DNA from: Lawsonibacter celer
Lineage (GTDB): Bacteria; Bacillota; Clostridia; Oscillospirales; Oscillospiraceae
NCBI RefSeq assembly: GCF_014281125.1
Contig: NZ_JACOEA010000009.1
Location: 9,356 to 73,355, forward strand
DNA: 64,000 bases
Reading direction: 5' to 3'
Part shown: in pieces, positions 1 through 8,277 of the stretch
How the letters are laid out: each line of letters opens with the position of its first letter
Position numbering within the stretch: the stretch's first letter is position 1
Made by a program: the position numbers and the translations under genes
The notes under the pieces: generated by a model
Seen by the model: only the letters and a program-made list of their open reading frames with translations
What the model was told of the DNA's origin: nothing
Databases searched by the model: none

Positions 1-8
1 CGTTTCAT
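1..8 (-). CDS. Possible start of a divergent gene leaving the window
   Basis: On the minus strand an ATG AAA pair lies at positions 8 to 3. A GAAAGGGG ribosome-site-like run on that strand (plus 20-27) sits about 11 bases upstream, and an AT-rich GATAATAT stretch (plus 30-37) could be a -10. Only two codons are visible, so nothing can be said about the product. Confidence 0.25.
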
Positions 9-182
9 TTTTGCTTAACCCCTTTCAAATATTATCAAATGCGCGGTGCACACAGACGGGACGCTTCTACCAAGAAGTATATCCTATGCTGCAAAAGATT
101 GCAAGGGAAACCCCATATAATTCGGAGAGAAGGGCTGGAACACTTTTTTAATGTTGAAAAACACTCTGTTGCAGGTCTTTAT

Positions 183-231
183 CTGAAAAAATTTGAAAAC
201 CATTGAATGAAATTGAAAAGAATGATATAAT
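183..231 (+). promoter_or_regulatory. Promoter with four 10-bp-phased TTGAAAA-like repeats
   Basis: A sigma-A promoter reads TTGAAT (203-208), 17-bp spacer, TATAAT (226-231). Overlapping it are direct repeats CTGAAAA (183), TTGAAAA (193), TTGAATG (203) and TTGAAAA (213) at exactly 10-bp steps, so all lie on one helix face. DeoR-family repressors often bind phased direct repeats, and a DeoR gene is encoded in this operon, so this is the likely operator. That assignment is inference. The rest of 1-182 shows nothing recognisable apart from the possible divergent start. Confidence 0.6.
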
Positions 232-299
232 GGCACCGGCCCAGGCCGCCGCCGTCCTGGCCGCGCAGGCCCAGAAGTGACGTTTAGGAGGGGTAAGTA

Positions 300-1403
300 A
301 TGAAAGATATCTGCAACAAACTGATTCAGGCGACTCGGTTTCCCTCGCCCGCCCGGAAGGACTGGCGCATCGGCTGCATCGGATCCGGCTTCATTATGGC
401 CGACTGCCATCTGGTCTCCTACCGGAACGCAGGGTTTAACCCGGCGGCCATCGCCTCCCGCACTCCGGCCCATGCCCAGGCGGTAGCCGACCGGCATGGG
501 ATCCCCAAGGTGTATGATACCTGGCAGGAGCTGCTGGCGGACGAGAGCCTGGAGATCCTGGATGTGGCCTTCCCGCCGGATCAGCAGCTGGAGATTGTCC
601 GCCAGGCGGTGAAGTGTCCCAACCTAAAGGGCATCCTGTGCCAGAAGCCCTTGGAGATGTCTCTGGAGCGGGCCCGGGAGATCGCCCGGCTGGGGGAGGA
701 GAGCGGCAAGGCCATTGCCGTCAACTCCAACATGCGCTGCGACCAGTCCATGCGGGCGCTGAAGTATCTGCTGGACACGGGAGAGCTGGGAGAGCCGGTG
801 CTGGCCACCATCGAGATGCGTGCCATTCCTCACTGGCAGGAGTTCCTGAAGGCGTACAGCAAGTTGGAAATCTTCGGCATGGGGATCCACCATGTGGACA
901 TTTTCCGCTTCCTCTTCGGGGACCCGGCGGAGATCACCTGCGTGTGCCGCACCGACCCCAGAAGCAAGTTCCCCCATACCGACGGCATTGTGCAGTTTAC
1001 CTACAAATATGACAGCGGCATGATGGCCACCTCTCTGGACGATGTGTGGGCCTGGCCGGAGGAGCCCTGCGAGAAGGACATCTACATCCGCTGGCGTGTG
1101 GAGGGCACTGAGGGCATGGCCCAGGGCACCATCGGCTGGCCCATGTATCCGGAGCGCTGCCCCTCCACCCTGCGCTTTACCTCCAAACGCTATCCCCACC
1201 AGTGGGTGGAGCCCAAGTGGGAAACGGTCTGGTTCCCCGACGCCTTTGAAGGGACAATGGCCCAGCTGCTGCGGGCGGTGGAGAACGGGACGGAGCCGGA
1301 GATCTCCGCCCGGGACAACATTGCCACCATTGCCTGCGTGGAGGCCTGCTACCGCTCCATTGAAGAGAAGCGCACCGTGGCGCTGAGCGAAGTGTTGGGC
1401 TGA
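300..1403 (+). CDS. Gfo/Idh/MocA-family oxidoreductase (copy 1)
   Basis: A probable NAD(P)-dependent sugar or polyol dehydrogenase of 367 residues. An N-terminal extension of about 22 residues precedes the Rossmann motif IGCIGSG (24-30). The family EKP lysine appears as QKP with Lys116. The catalytic-domain motif GIHHVDIFRFLFG (around 195-207) keeps His197 and Asp200, but the usual preceding Asp (DxGxH) is Gly. The family oxidises a sugar hydroxyl or reduces a keto sugar, usually at C1 to C3; substrate cannot be read from sequence. Start is the ATG with AGGAGG at 287-292. It is the first gene of a co-directional block with an isomerase, ROK kinase, second oxidoreductase and DeoR regulator, so a catabolic role on a modified or amino sugar is likely. 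Confidence 0.85.
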   Translation: MKDICNKLIQATRFPSPARKDWRIGCIGSGFIMADCHLVSYRNAGFNPAAIASRTPAHAQAVADRHGIPKVYDTWQELLADESLEILDVAFPPDQQLEIVRQAVKCPNLKGILCQKPLEMSLERAREIARLGEESGKAIAVNSNMRCDQSMRALKYLLDTGELGEPVLATIEMRAIPHWQEFLKAYSKLEIFGMGIHHVDIFRFLFGDPAEITCVCRTDPRSKFPHTDGIVQFTYKYDSGMMATSLDDVWAWPEEPCEKDIYIRWRVEGTEGMAQGTIGWPMYPERCPSTLRFTSKRYPHQWVEPKWETVWFPDAFEGTMAQLLRAVENGTEPEISARDNIATIACVEACYRSIEEKRTVALSEVLG

Positions 1404-1464
1404 GGATACAGACCGCCCGCCGGAGGGCGGGAAAAACATGTCAATGAATAAGGAGGAATCCACT

Positions 1465-2367
1465 ATGATCAGCGTCGGCATTTTTACCGGCTACTACCCC
1501 TATGCGATGGATGAAGTCATCCGCCGCATCAAGGCCTCTGACTTCAACTGTGTACAGCTGGACGTATCCTTTAAGGATTTTGACGCGGCAAAGCAGCCGC
1601 TGACCGAGCAGAAGGCCCACGAAATCCGGGACGCCTTCCGGGACGCCAACCTGCCCGTGATCGCCGTGTCCGCCTACACCAACTTCATCCACCCGGACCC
1701 GGAGGTGCGCAGGCGCAACATCGACTATATCAAGATGATGCTTCGCTATGCCAGAGATTTGGGCTGCCCCTATGTGGCCAGCGAGACGGGCACCTATAAC
1801 CTGGAGAGCGACTGGGTCTGGCACGAGAAGAACGCCGACCCCAGAGTGTATGAAGAGACCATCGGTGTCATCCGGGAGCTGGCCGACTTCGCCGGGGAGT
1901 GGGGATCCACCTTTATTGTGGAGAACTACGTCAACAACGTCATCGGCACGGTGGAGCAGGTGGAGCAGATGTTCCGCGACGTGAACAGCAGGCATCTGGG
2001 TCTGATCTGCGACCCCACCAACTATTTCAACGAGACCGCCATGGAGGACATCGACGGCACCATCAACCATATCTTTGACAAGCTCAGCCCCTACATGAGG
2101 ATTGCCCACGCCAAGGACATCAAGTTGGCCTCCGACACCGGGGAGAAGCACGCGGACATCGATGCGGACGCCTCCCACTCCTTCCGGGGTTCCGGCAGTG
2201 TGGAGCTGCCCGCCGCCGGTCTGGGTGTGCTGAATTACCCGCTCTATGTGAAACGCCTGGCGGAGGAGCACCCCAATATTCCGCTGATCATCGAGCACCT
2301 GGACGAGGGCGATATCGAGCGGGCCAAGCGCTTTACCGACGGTGTGCTCAAGGACGTGGGCGTGTAA
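1465..2367 (+). CDS. Sugar phosphate isomerase/epimerase, xylose-isomerase-like TIM barrel
   Basis: A 300-residue AP-endonuclease-2/xylose-isomerase-like TIM barrel. A full metal-ligand set is visible: Glu in FIVENYVNN, Asp in LICDPTN, His in RIAHAKD and Glu in LIIEHLDEGD. These enzymes isomerise or epimerise sugars, or act on 3-keto sugars and inositol intermediates, using a divalent metal. An in-frame ATG at 1438 would add nine residues, but AGGAGG at 1451-1456 sits eight bases before the ATG at 1465, so the shorter form is chosen. It lies 61 bases after the oxidoreductase. The pairing of oxidoreductase and isomerase recurs near 15-17 kb. Confidence 0.85.
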   Translation: MISVGIFTGYYPYAMDEVIRRIKASDFNCVQLDVSFKDFDAAKQPLTEQKAHEIRDAFRDANLPVIAVSAYTNFIHPDPEVRRRNIDYIKMMLRYARDLGCPYVASETGTYNLESDWVWHEKNADPRVYEETIGVIRELADFAGEWGSTFIVENYVNNVIGTVEQVEQMFRDVNSRHLGLICDPTNYFNETAMEDIDGTINHIFDKLSPYMRIAHAKDIKLASDTGEKHADIDADASHSFRGSGSVELPAAGLGVLNYPLYVKRLAEEHPNIPLIIEHLDEGDIERAKRFTDGVLKDVGV

Positions 2368-2405
2368 GATACCGAATATCTGTAACTGAATTGGGAGGAA
2401 CGAAT

Positions 2406-3353
2406 ATGCAGTACCGCATCGGCATTGACCTGGGCGGCACCGCCGTCAAGTCGGGGATTGTGGATGAAAATCATCAGGTGGTGTTCCGCCACTCACAGCC
2501 CAGCGACCATAACTTTGAGCGCGCTGTGGCCGGCCTGGCCGAGGCGGTGGAGACGGTGGCCGCCATGGCAGGGCTGAGGGTATCCGACTTTCCCTGTGTG
2601 GGGGTGGGTATCCCCAGCACCGTCAACCCCCATACAAAGCGGCTGGTGTTTGCCAACAATACCGGCTGGCGGGACGTCCCCATCGGGGAGGCCTTGGAGC
2701 AGCGCCTTGGTATTCCCGTGTACATCGGCAATGACGCCAACTGCGCCGTCATCGGCGAAGCGCTGGCTGGCGCGGCCAAGGGGCGGAAAAATGTGGTGAT
2801 GCTTACATTGGGCACCGGCGTGGGCGGGGGCATCCTGCTGGACGGCAGGCTCTTCACCGGCGGCGACGGCATGGGGGTGGAGCTGGGGCACACCCCTCTG
2901 CTGCACGGGGGGTACCGCTGTACCTGCGGTATTGAGGGCTGTCTGGAGGGCTATGCCTCGGTGACGGCGCTGATTCGCCAGACCAGGCAGGCCATGGAGG
3001 AACACCCTGAGTCCGCCCTCCACGCCTATGTGGCGGAGCACGGCGGGCAGGTGGACGGCCGCACCGCCTTCGACTGCGCCCAGGCGGGGGACGAGGCGGC
3101 CGCCGCTGTGGTGGACCAATACCTGGAGTATCTGGCCAACGGCATCGGCGGGCTGATTACCATCTTTCGCCCGGAGATTTTTCTCCTGGGCGGCGGCCTG
3201 TCCGCTCAGGGGGAGAATCTGACCCGCCCACTCAGCGAGAAGGTGCTCCGCTATGTGTACTCCTCGGACCTGATCGGAGTGCCCCCCATTGTGACCGCCA
3301 CCCTTGGCAACGCCGCCGGGACCATCGGCGCGGCCTACCTGGATCGGATGTAG
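2406..3353 (+). CDS. ROK-family sugar kinase
   Basis: A 315-residue ROK protein without an N-terminal helix-turn-helix, so a kinase rather than a repressor. Visible are the phosphate-binding DLGGTAVKSG near the N-terminus, GNDANCAV in the middle, TLGTGVGGGILLDG, the ELGHTPL histidine and the zinc motif CTCGIEGCLE with Cys172, 174 and 179. The family phosphorylates glucose, N-acetylmannosamine, fructose, allose or similar. NanE and ManA downstream make an N-acetylmannosamine or mannose-type substrate plausible, but this is inference. The TTG at 2391 lies upstream of GGGAGG (2393-2398); the ATG at 2406 is correctly spaced and is used. Confidence 0.88.
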   Translation: MQYRIGIDLGGTAVKSGIVDENHQVVFRHSQPSDHNFERAVAGLAEAVETVAAMAGLRVSDFPCVGVGIPSTVNPHTKRLVFANNTGWRDVPIGEALEQRLGIPVYIGNDANCAVIGEALAGAAKGRKNVVMLTLGTGVGGGILLDGRLFTGGDGMGVELGHTPLLHGGYRCTCGIEGCLEGYASVTALIRQTRQAMEEHPESALHAYVAEHGGQVDGRTAFDCAQAGDEAAAAVVDQYLEYLANGIGGLITIFRPEIFLLGGGLSAQGENLTRPLSEKVLRYVYSSDLIGVPPIVTATLGNAAGTIGAAYLDRM

Positions 3354-3357
3354 GGCC

Positions 3358-4350
3358 ATGGTGCGCTTTGGGATCATTGGAACCAATTTTATTTCCCGGG
3401 AGTTTGTAAACGCCGGGAAAGCGCTGCCCGATTTCCGTGTCTCGGCGGTGTACTCCCGCAGCCTGGATACCGCCCGGGCCTTTGCCGGGGACTCGGGGGC
3501 GGTCTGCCTCACCAGCCTGGACGAGCTGGCCGGCCGGGCCGATGTGGACGCGGTGTACATCGCATCCCCCAATGCCTTCCACGCCGGTCAGGCGGAGCAG
3601 ATGCTCCGCGCGGGCAAGCATGTGCTGCTGGAAAAGCCCGCCTGCCCGGATCGGGACACGTTTGCGCGGCTGTGCAGCCTTGCGCGGGAACAGGGCGTGG
3701 TGCTGCTGGAGGGCATGCGCCCGGCCTTTACCCCCGGCTTTGTCGCTCTGAGAGAGGCGGTTAGTGGCCTCGGTCCGGTGCGACGGGTCTCTTTCCTCTA
3801 CTGCCAGTACTCCTCCCGATATGACAAATTTAAGGCGGGAATTGTGGAGAACGCCTTCAACCCGGCCCTGTGCAACGGCGCGCTCATGGACATCGGGGTG
3901 TACTGTGCCCACGCGCTCGTCTCCCTGTTCGGCCCGCCGGAGGGCGTGCTGGCCGCCGCGCACCGCCTGGAAAACGGGCTGGACGCCCAGGGGGGTGCCC
4001 TCTGCCGTTACCCGGGGATGCTGGCCGACCTGAGCTGGTCCAAAATCGCGGACGGCAGGCGGGCCAACGAGATCCAGGGGGAGGAGGCCAGCCTGCTCAT
4101 TGACAGCATCACAAATCCCAAGCGGATCCAGAGGGTCGGTCGGGATGGGAGCCGCAGGACACTCTATCATGACCCTGATCCGGAGTTTTTCGGCATGACT
4201 CACGAGATTGCCGCCTTTCTGGCCTTTGTCGCCGCAGCTGAGAGCGGCCGGCCGTGGGAGGGGCACAACCGGGTGACGGAGCAGACCCTGTCCCTGATGG
4301 ACCAGGTCCGCCGCCAGACCGGCATTGATTTTATCCTGCGCACGTCGTAG
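3358..4350 (+). CDS. Gfo/Idh/MocA-family oxidoreductase (copy 2)
   Basis: A 330-residue NAD(P)-dependent oxidoreductase. It begins with the Rossmann motif FGIIGTNFIS, carries the catalytic LEKPACPD motif near residue 98, and keeps the C-terminal-domain motif MDIGVYCAHALVSLFG. It resembles the dihydrodiol dehydrogenase/YvaA-like branch and is clearly different from copy 1, so it probably acts at a different step. The ATG starts four bases after the ROK stop with only a weak ribosome site, suggesting translational coupling; an in-frame upstream start would overlap ROK by about 50 bases. The DeoR gene follows after 16 bases. Confidence 0.85.
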   Translation: MVRFGIIGTNFISREFVNAGKALPDFRVSAVYSRSLDTARAFAGDSGAVCLTSLDELAGRADVDAVYIASPNAFHAGQAEQMLRAGKHVLLEKPACPDRDTFARLCSLAREQGVVLLEGMRPAFTPGFVALREAVSGLGPVRRVSFLYCQYSSRYDKFKAGIVENAFNPALCNGALMDIGVYCAHALVSLFGPPEGVLAAAHRLENGLDAQGGALCRYPGMLADLSWSKIADGRRANEIQGEEASLLIDSITNPKRIQRVGRDGSRRTLYHDPDPEFFGMTHEIAAFLAFVAAAESGRPWEGHNRVTEQTLSLMDQVRRQTGIDFILRTS

Positions 4351-4366
4351 AAGAGAGGGCGGAACC

Positions 4367-5140
4367 ATGATTGCATCTGCAAGAAGCCTCTATATTTTAA
4401 GGCGGCTCAACGAGGCCGGCATTGTAGACTACAAGAGCATCGCCAGCGAGCTGGGCGTGTCCGAGGCCACGGTGCGCCGGGACTTTGAAAAGCTGGAATC
4501 CCAGGGAAAGCTGCGCCGGGTGCGCAGCGGAGCCGTGCGCAATGGCGATGAGGAGGGGGAATTTGACGCGGAGCTGTCCATCCGCGCCAAAAACACCCTG
4601 AATACCCAGGAAAAGCTGTTGGTGGCCACGGCCGCGGCAGAGGTGGTGCAGCCCGGGGAGAGCGTGTTCCTGGACGCGGGCACCAGCATATCACCGCTGG
4701 GTTCCCTGCTCTTGACCATGCCGATCCGCATTGTGACCTACAACAATGTGGTTTTGCAGCGGGCCACCCCCAAATCCAGGGCGGAGGTCTTTGGCCTGGG
4801 CGGACAGCTGATCCCAGCGGATCAGATGATTGTGGGCGCGATTGCCGAGCGTACCCTGGAGAATTTCGGCTTTGACCGGGCGTTTATCGGCTGTATGGGT
4901 CTGGATGTGAAGAACAACACGGTCTACGAGACGGATATGGAATGCATGCGCCTGAAAGAGATTGCCATGAAGAACGCCAAGGCCAGCTATCTGCTGGCCG
5001 ACCGCAGCAAGCTGAGCAAGGTGGGCCTGTTCCGCTTTGCCGGGCTGGACGCCTTTGAGCAGGTGTATCTCAACGGCCCCAGGCCAAAGGGAAAATTCCA
5101 GGATAACCTGACCTTTGTGGAGCCAACAGAAAAGGATTAA
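4367..5140 (+). CDS. DeoR/GlpR-family transcriptional regulator
   Basis: A 257-residue repressor. The N-terminal winged helix-turn-helix spans about residues 6-55 (IASELGVSEATVRRDFEKL), followed by a DeoRC sugar-phosphate sensor domain with the usual FLDAGTSISPLGSLL loop and a C-terminal YLLADRSKLSK segment. Family members release DNA when a phosphorylated sugar binds. It is the last gene before a strong terminator, so it probably autoregulates the operon through the phased repeats at 183-219. The start is the ATG after the GAGGGCGGA ribosome site; an in-frame start 42 bases upstream overlaps the preceding gene and is not needed by the fold. Confidence 0.88.
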   Translation: MIASARSLYILRRLNEAGIVDYKSIASELGVSEATVRRDFEKLESQGKLRRVRSGAVRNGDEEGEFDAELSIRAKNTLNTQEKLLVATAAAEVVQPGESVFLDAGTSISPLGSLLLTMPIRIVTYNNVVLQRATPKSRAEVFGLGGQLIPADQMIVGAIAERTLENFGFDRAFIGCMGLDVKNNTVYETDMECMRLKEIAMKNAKASYLLADRSKLSKVGLFRFAGLDAFEQVYLNGPRPKGKFQDNLTFVEPTEKD

Positions 5141-5149
5141 ATTCGTTTG

Positions 5150-5180
5150 AAAAGCGTCCATGCACTGCATGGACGCTTTT
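5150..5180 (+). terminator. Rho-independent terminator after the DeoR gene
   Basis: AAAAGCGTCCATGCA pairs with TGCATGGACGCTTTT across the centre, giving at least 12 base pairs and a 3' T run. It closes the first transcription unit before the NanE promoter. Confidence 0.8.
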
Positions 5181-5193
5181 GCAATGTTTTGAT

Positions 5194-5220
5194 TGACTTT
5201 GCAAAAAGATGCGATATAAT
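5194..5220 (+). promoter_or_regulatory. Promoter of the nanE / glycyl-radical / manA operon
   Basis: TTGACT (5194-5199) and TATAAT (5215-5220) are separated by a short 15-bp spacer. The alternative -35 TTGATT at 5190 gives 19 bp. The atypical spacing suggests dependence on an activator or on catabolite state. The phased TTGAAAA repeats of the upstream promoter are not obvious here. Confidence 0.55.
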
Positions 5221-5255
5221 GACAGTGAGAATATAGAAAGGCGGCGTGTGTATTT

Positions 5256-6005
5256 ATGAAAACCACAGATCCGAAGAAAAGAGCGATTCTGGAGTCCTTT
5301 AAGAACGGATTGATTGTATCCTGTCAGGTGCAGCATGACGACCCCATCAGCACCCCCGACATGCATGTGAAGATGGCCCAGGCCGCCCTCTGGGGCGGGG
5401 CTGTGGGCATTCGCGCCAACTCCCCGGAGCAGATACGGGACATCAAGGCGGCCGTGGACCTGCCCCTCATCGGGCTATATAAGCAGTGGAACAGGGGCAC
5501 CGATGTGTTCATCACCCCCAATCTGGACGCGGTGCGCCAGGTGTATGAGGCGGGGGCCGACATCATCGCACTGGACTGCACCAACCAGATCAACGCCGAC
5601 GGCCGTCCGGCCTGGGAGCTCTTCCCCGAGGCCAAGAAGGCTTTCCCTGACGCCATGTTTTTTGCCGATGTGTCCAACTTTGAGGAGGCGGAGCGGGCGG
5701 TGGCCATGGGGGCGGATATCGTGGGGCCCACCCTGTACGGCTACACGGCGCAGACCAAGCACATTGAGGAGCCCGACCTGCGGGAGTTTGCCCATATGTG
5801 CCGCGCCTTCGGCGACGACGTATATATGGTGATGGAGGGGCATATCTACTCCCCGGAGGACGCCATCAAGTGCCTGTACTTAGGCGCCCACGCGGTAGTG
5901 GTGGGCAGCGCCATCACCCGCCCCCACCTGACCACCAAGCGGTTTACCGACCTGATGGGCGGCTACCGGAACAACTGGCGCGACGCGGAGAGGAGTGCGC
6001 ATTAA
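5256..6005 (+). CDS. nanE: N-acetylmannosamine-6-phosphate 2-epimerase (NanE family)
   Basis: This TIM barrel converts ManNAc-6-P to GlcNAc-6-P. The 249 residues show the family signatures LIVSCQ, GGAVGIRANS, LPLIGLYKQW with the lysine, DVFITP, ADIIALDCTNQ, GPTLYGYT and the phosphate site GAHAVVVGSAITRP. It is slightly longer than typical NanE (about 230 residues), mainly at the N-terminus. Start is the ATG after AAAGGCGG. No nanA, nagA or nagB lies in the window, so the usual sialate pathway is incomplete here. The enzyme may act on a related 2-acylamino-hexose phosphate that feeds the downstream glycyl-radical enzyme, which is inference. Confidence 0.85.
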   Translation: MKTTDPKKRAILESFKNGLIVSCQVQHDDPISTPDMHVKMAQAALWGGAVGIRANSPEQIRDIKAAVDLPLIGLYKQWNRGTDVFITPNLDAVRQVYEAGADIIALDCTNQINADGRPAWELFPEAKKAFPDAMFFADVSNFEEAERAVAMGADIVGPTLYGYTAQTKHIEEPDLREFAHMCRAFGDDVYMVMEGHIYSPEDAIKCLYLGAHAVVVGSAITRPHLTTKRFTDLMGGYRNNWRDAERSAH

Positions 6006-6006
6006 T

Positions 6007-8277
6007 ATGGCCTTTAACGCCGAAATCGCTCAAAATGTAGAGGTCAGCATCAAGATTCCCCCCGAGCTGTCCCCTATGGCACAGCTGGAGCTGATGGAGC
6101 GGTACACCGCCGTTCACAGCGCCCCGGGCCAGACCAAGGAGGGGCGTGAGGCGGCCTGCCTGCGGGTGCTCTATCCCGCCCTGTTCCGCTCTATTGAGCC
6201 GGCGGACCTGATCGCCGGCCGGCTGGATTTCCTGCCCATCGGCTTTGGCTGTGTGACCTCGGTGGGCGGCGTGGGCCATTACTGCGTGTTCAACAAGCTG
6301 ACCAAGTTCAAGGCCCAGCTCCCGGAGGGGGAGCAGGGCCGGGTGGACGCGCTCTATCAGTACTGGCTGGAGCACGACCTAAAGACCAAATACTGCCGGG
6401 ATGCCCTGAAGGACGATATCGTGGGCATGTTTATCGACTGTGACTACCCCCTGATCGCCACCGCCCGGCTCTCGGGCATGATGCTGGACTACCGTACCCT
6501 GATGGAGCTGGGCATCGGCGGCCTGCGCCGGCGCATTAAGACGCTGCAGGCGGAGAAGGGGGACAGCGCCTTCTACCGGGCCAGCCTGGACTGCCTGGAC
6601 CTGTTCGGCGTGTGCTGCAACGCCCTGGCGAAAAAGGCCGCCCGGGGGATGGAGACCGCCGGTCCGGAGCGGCGGGCGGAGCTGCAGCGGATGATCGACG
6701 CCCTGGGGAACATCCGGGAGAACCCGCCCGCGACCTTCTTTGAGGCGCTGCAGCTCTTCTGGCTGTATGCCCTGCTGGCCGGGGTCATTAATTATGGCCG
6801 CATGGACGACGTGCTGGGCCCCTTCCTCCAGAGAGATCTGGACGAGGGCCGGCTCACAGAGGAGGAGGCCTTCCGCCTGCTCAAGTCCCTGTGGACCATG
6901 ATCGAAAACCGCCGCACCACGGTCAACGGCCGCATCATCGTGGGCGGCCGGGGCCGCCGTGATCCAGAGGCGGCGGACACCTTCGCCCGCATCGCCATGA
7001 AGGTGGCCCAGGCCACCCGGTATGTGGAGCCACAGTTTACCCTGCGTTTCGACCGGAACACCCCGGAGGATATTATGGACGCGGCGCTGGACACCATCGG
7101 GCAGGGGGCCACCTATCCCACCCTGTACAACGACGATGTGAACATCCCGGCGGTCATGCGGGCCATGCGGGTGGACGAGAAGACGGCGGAGCAGTATGTC
7201 CCCTTCGGCTGCGGCGAGTTCGTCATCCAGGGGCAGAGCACCGGCACCCCCAACACCTGCATCAACCTGCTGAAGCTGCTGCAGATCTCCCTCAACGGCG
7301 GCGTCGACCCCATGGACGGTGTGGACAAGAGCGACGGGGTGCCCCTGCTGCCCGCGGAGGAGCTGGACAGCTTCGAGGCGGTGTACGGCCAGTACAAGCG
7401 CCTGGTGGACCACTATCTGGATCTATCCGTGGCGGCGCAGACCCGGTCCTATGAGATCATGAATCAGGAGGTCTCCTTCCTCTTTACCAGCATCCTGATG
7501 GACGACTGCCTGGGCCGGGGGAAAGCCGTGCTGGACGGCGGAATCCGCTACTTGGGCGGCACCAACGAGACCTATGGCAACATCAATGTGTCCGACTCTC
7601 TGGCGGCCATCAAAAAGGTGGTCTTTGAGGAGAAGCTGGTCACCCTCCCCGCCTTGCGGGACGCGGCCAACGCCGACTTTGCCGGTCAGGAGCGGCTGCG
7701 CCGGGCGCTCTGGGAGTGCCCCAAGTACGGCAACGACGACCCCTATGCCGACGACATGGCCGACGACCTGTTCCGGTTTGTGGCCAGCGGGGTGCGGGAC
7801 AGGGGCATTGCCGCCGGGATGCAGTACTACTTAATCGTCATCAGCAACAACCAGCTCAATACCGAGTGGGGGCGGCGCACCGCGGCCTCCTACGACGGCC
7901 GGCACAGAGGGCAGTTCATGAACCCGGCCAACAATCCCCAGGGGGGCGCCAATCACAGCGGCCCCACGGCCATGCTCAACTCCCTGGCCCGGTTTGACGC
8001 CGGGCTCCACGGGGGCAGCGTGCAGAACATCAAATTTACCCCGGATTTCTTCAACAACCGCAGAGACCTGATCAAGCAGATGTTCCGGGTGTATTTCGAC
8101 AAGGGCGGCTGCCATCTGATGGTGACCGTGGTGGACCGGGGCGTACTGGAGGCGGCTGTGGAGCGCCCGGAGGAGTACAGGGACCTGATTGTGCGGGTGT
8201 CCGGCTTCTCTGCGGTGTTCGTCAATCTGGAGCCGGACATCCAGCAGGAGCTGATGAGCCGGGTGCTCTATGGCTGA
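6007..8277 (+). CDS. Glycyl-radical enzyme of the PFL/dehydratase superfamily, substrate unknown
   Basis: A 756-residue oxygen-sensitive glycyl-radical enzyme. The thiyl cysteine is in PFGCGEFVIQG (Cys402), followed by Glu404 at the position that acts as general base in dehydratases and C-S/C-C lyases; true pyruvate formate-lyase has a Cys-Cys pair there. The C-terminal radical loop reads VRVSGFSAVF with Gly733 as radical site; the usual residue after this glycine is Tyr, here Phe. The GCGE tetrad differs from the common GCVE of glycerol, propanediol and hydroxyproline dehydratases, so the subgroup is probably different. The ATG at 6007 lies one base after the nanE stop with AGAGGAG upstream; a GTG at 5995 is the alternative. 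It overlaps its activase by eight bases. The sugar-gene setting points to a sugar-acid or polyol substrate, which is inference. Confidence 0.88.
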   Translation: MAFNAEIAQNVEVSIKIPPELSPMAQLELMERYTAVHSAPGQTKEGREAACLRVLYPALFRSIEPADLIAGRLDFLPIGFGCVTSVGGVGHYCVFNKLTKFKAQLPEGEQGRVDALYQYWLEHDLKTKYCRDALKDDIVGMFIDCDYPLIATARLSGMMLDYRTLMELGIGGLRRRIKTLQAEKGDSAFYRASLDCLDLFGVCCNALAKKAARGMETAGPERRAELQRMIDALGNIRENPPATFFEALQLFWLYALLAGVINYGRMDDVLGPFLQRDLDEGRLTEEEAFRLLKSLWTMIENRRTTVNGRIIVGGRGRRDPEAADTFARIAMKVAQATRYVEPQFTLRFDRNTPEDIMDAALDTIGQGATYPTLYNDDVNIPAVMRAMRVDEKTAEQYVPFGCGEFVIQGQSTGTPNTCINLLKLLQISLNGGVDPMDGVDKSDGVPLLPAEELDSFEAVYGQYKRLVDHYLDLSVAAQTRSYEIMNQEVSFLFTSILMDDCLGRGKAVLDGGIRYLGGTNETYGNINVSDSLAAIKKVVFEEKLVTLPALRDAANADFAGQERLRRALWECPKYGNDDPYADDMADDLFRFVASGVRDRGIAAGMQYYLIVISNNQLNTEWGRRTAASYDGRHRGQFMNPANNPQGGANHSGPTAMLNSLARFDAGLHGGSVQNIKFTPDFFNNRRDLIKQMFRVYFDKGGCHLMVTVVDRGVLEAAVERPEEYRDLIVRVSGFSAVFVNLEPDIQQELMSRVLYG

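Noticed and set aside
230..280. A 16-codon reading frame (M-A-P-A-Q-A rich) immediately after the first promoter
   Set aside because: Its ATG overlaps the -10 box, so the transcript would start inside or after it; no ribosome site. It could be a relic gene end but cannot be supported.
5194..5255. Phased DeoR-type repeats at the nanE promoter
   Set aside because: TTGATT and TTGACT occur but without the 10-bp repeat phasing of the first promoter.
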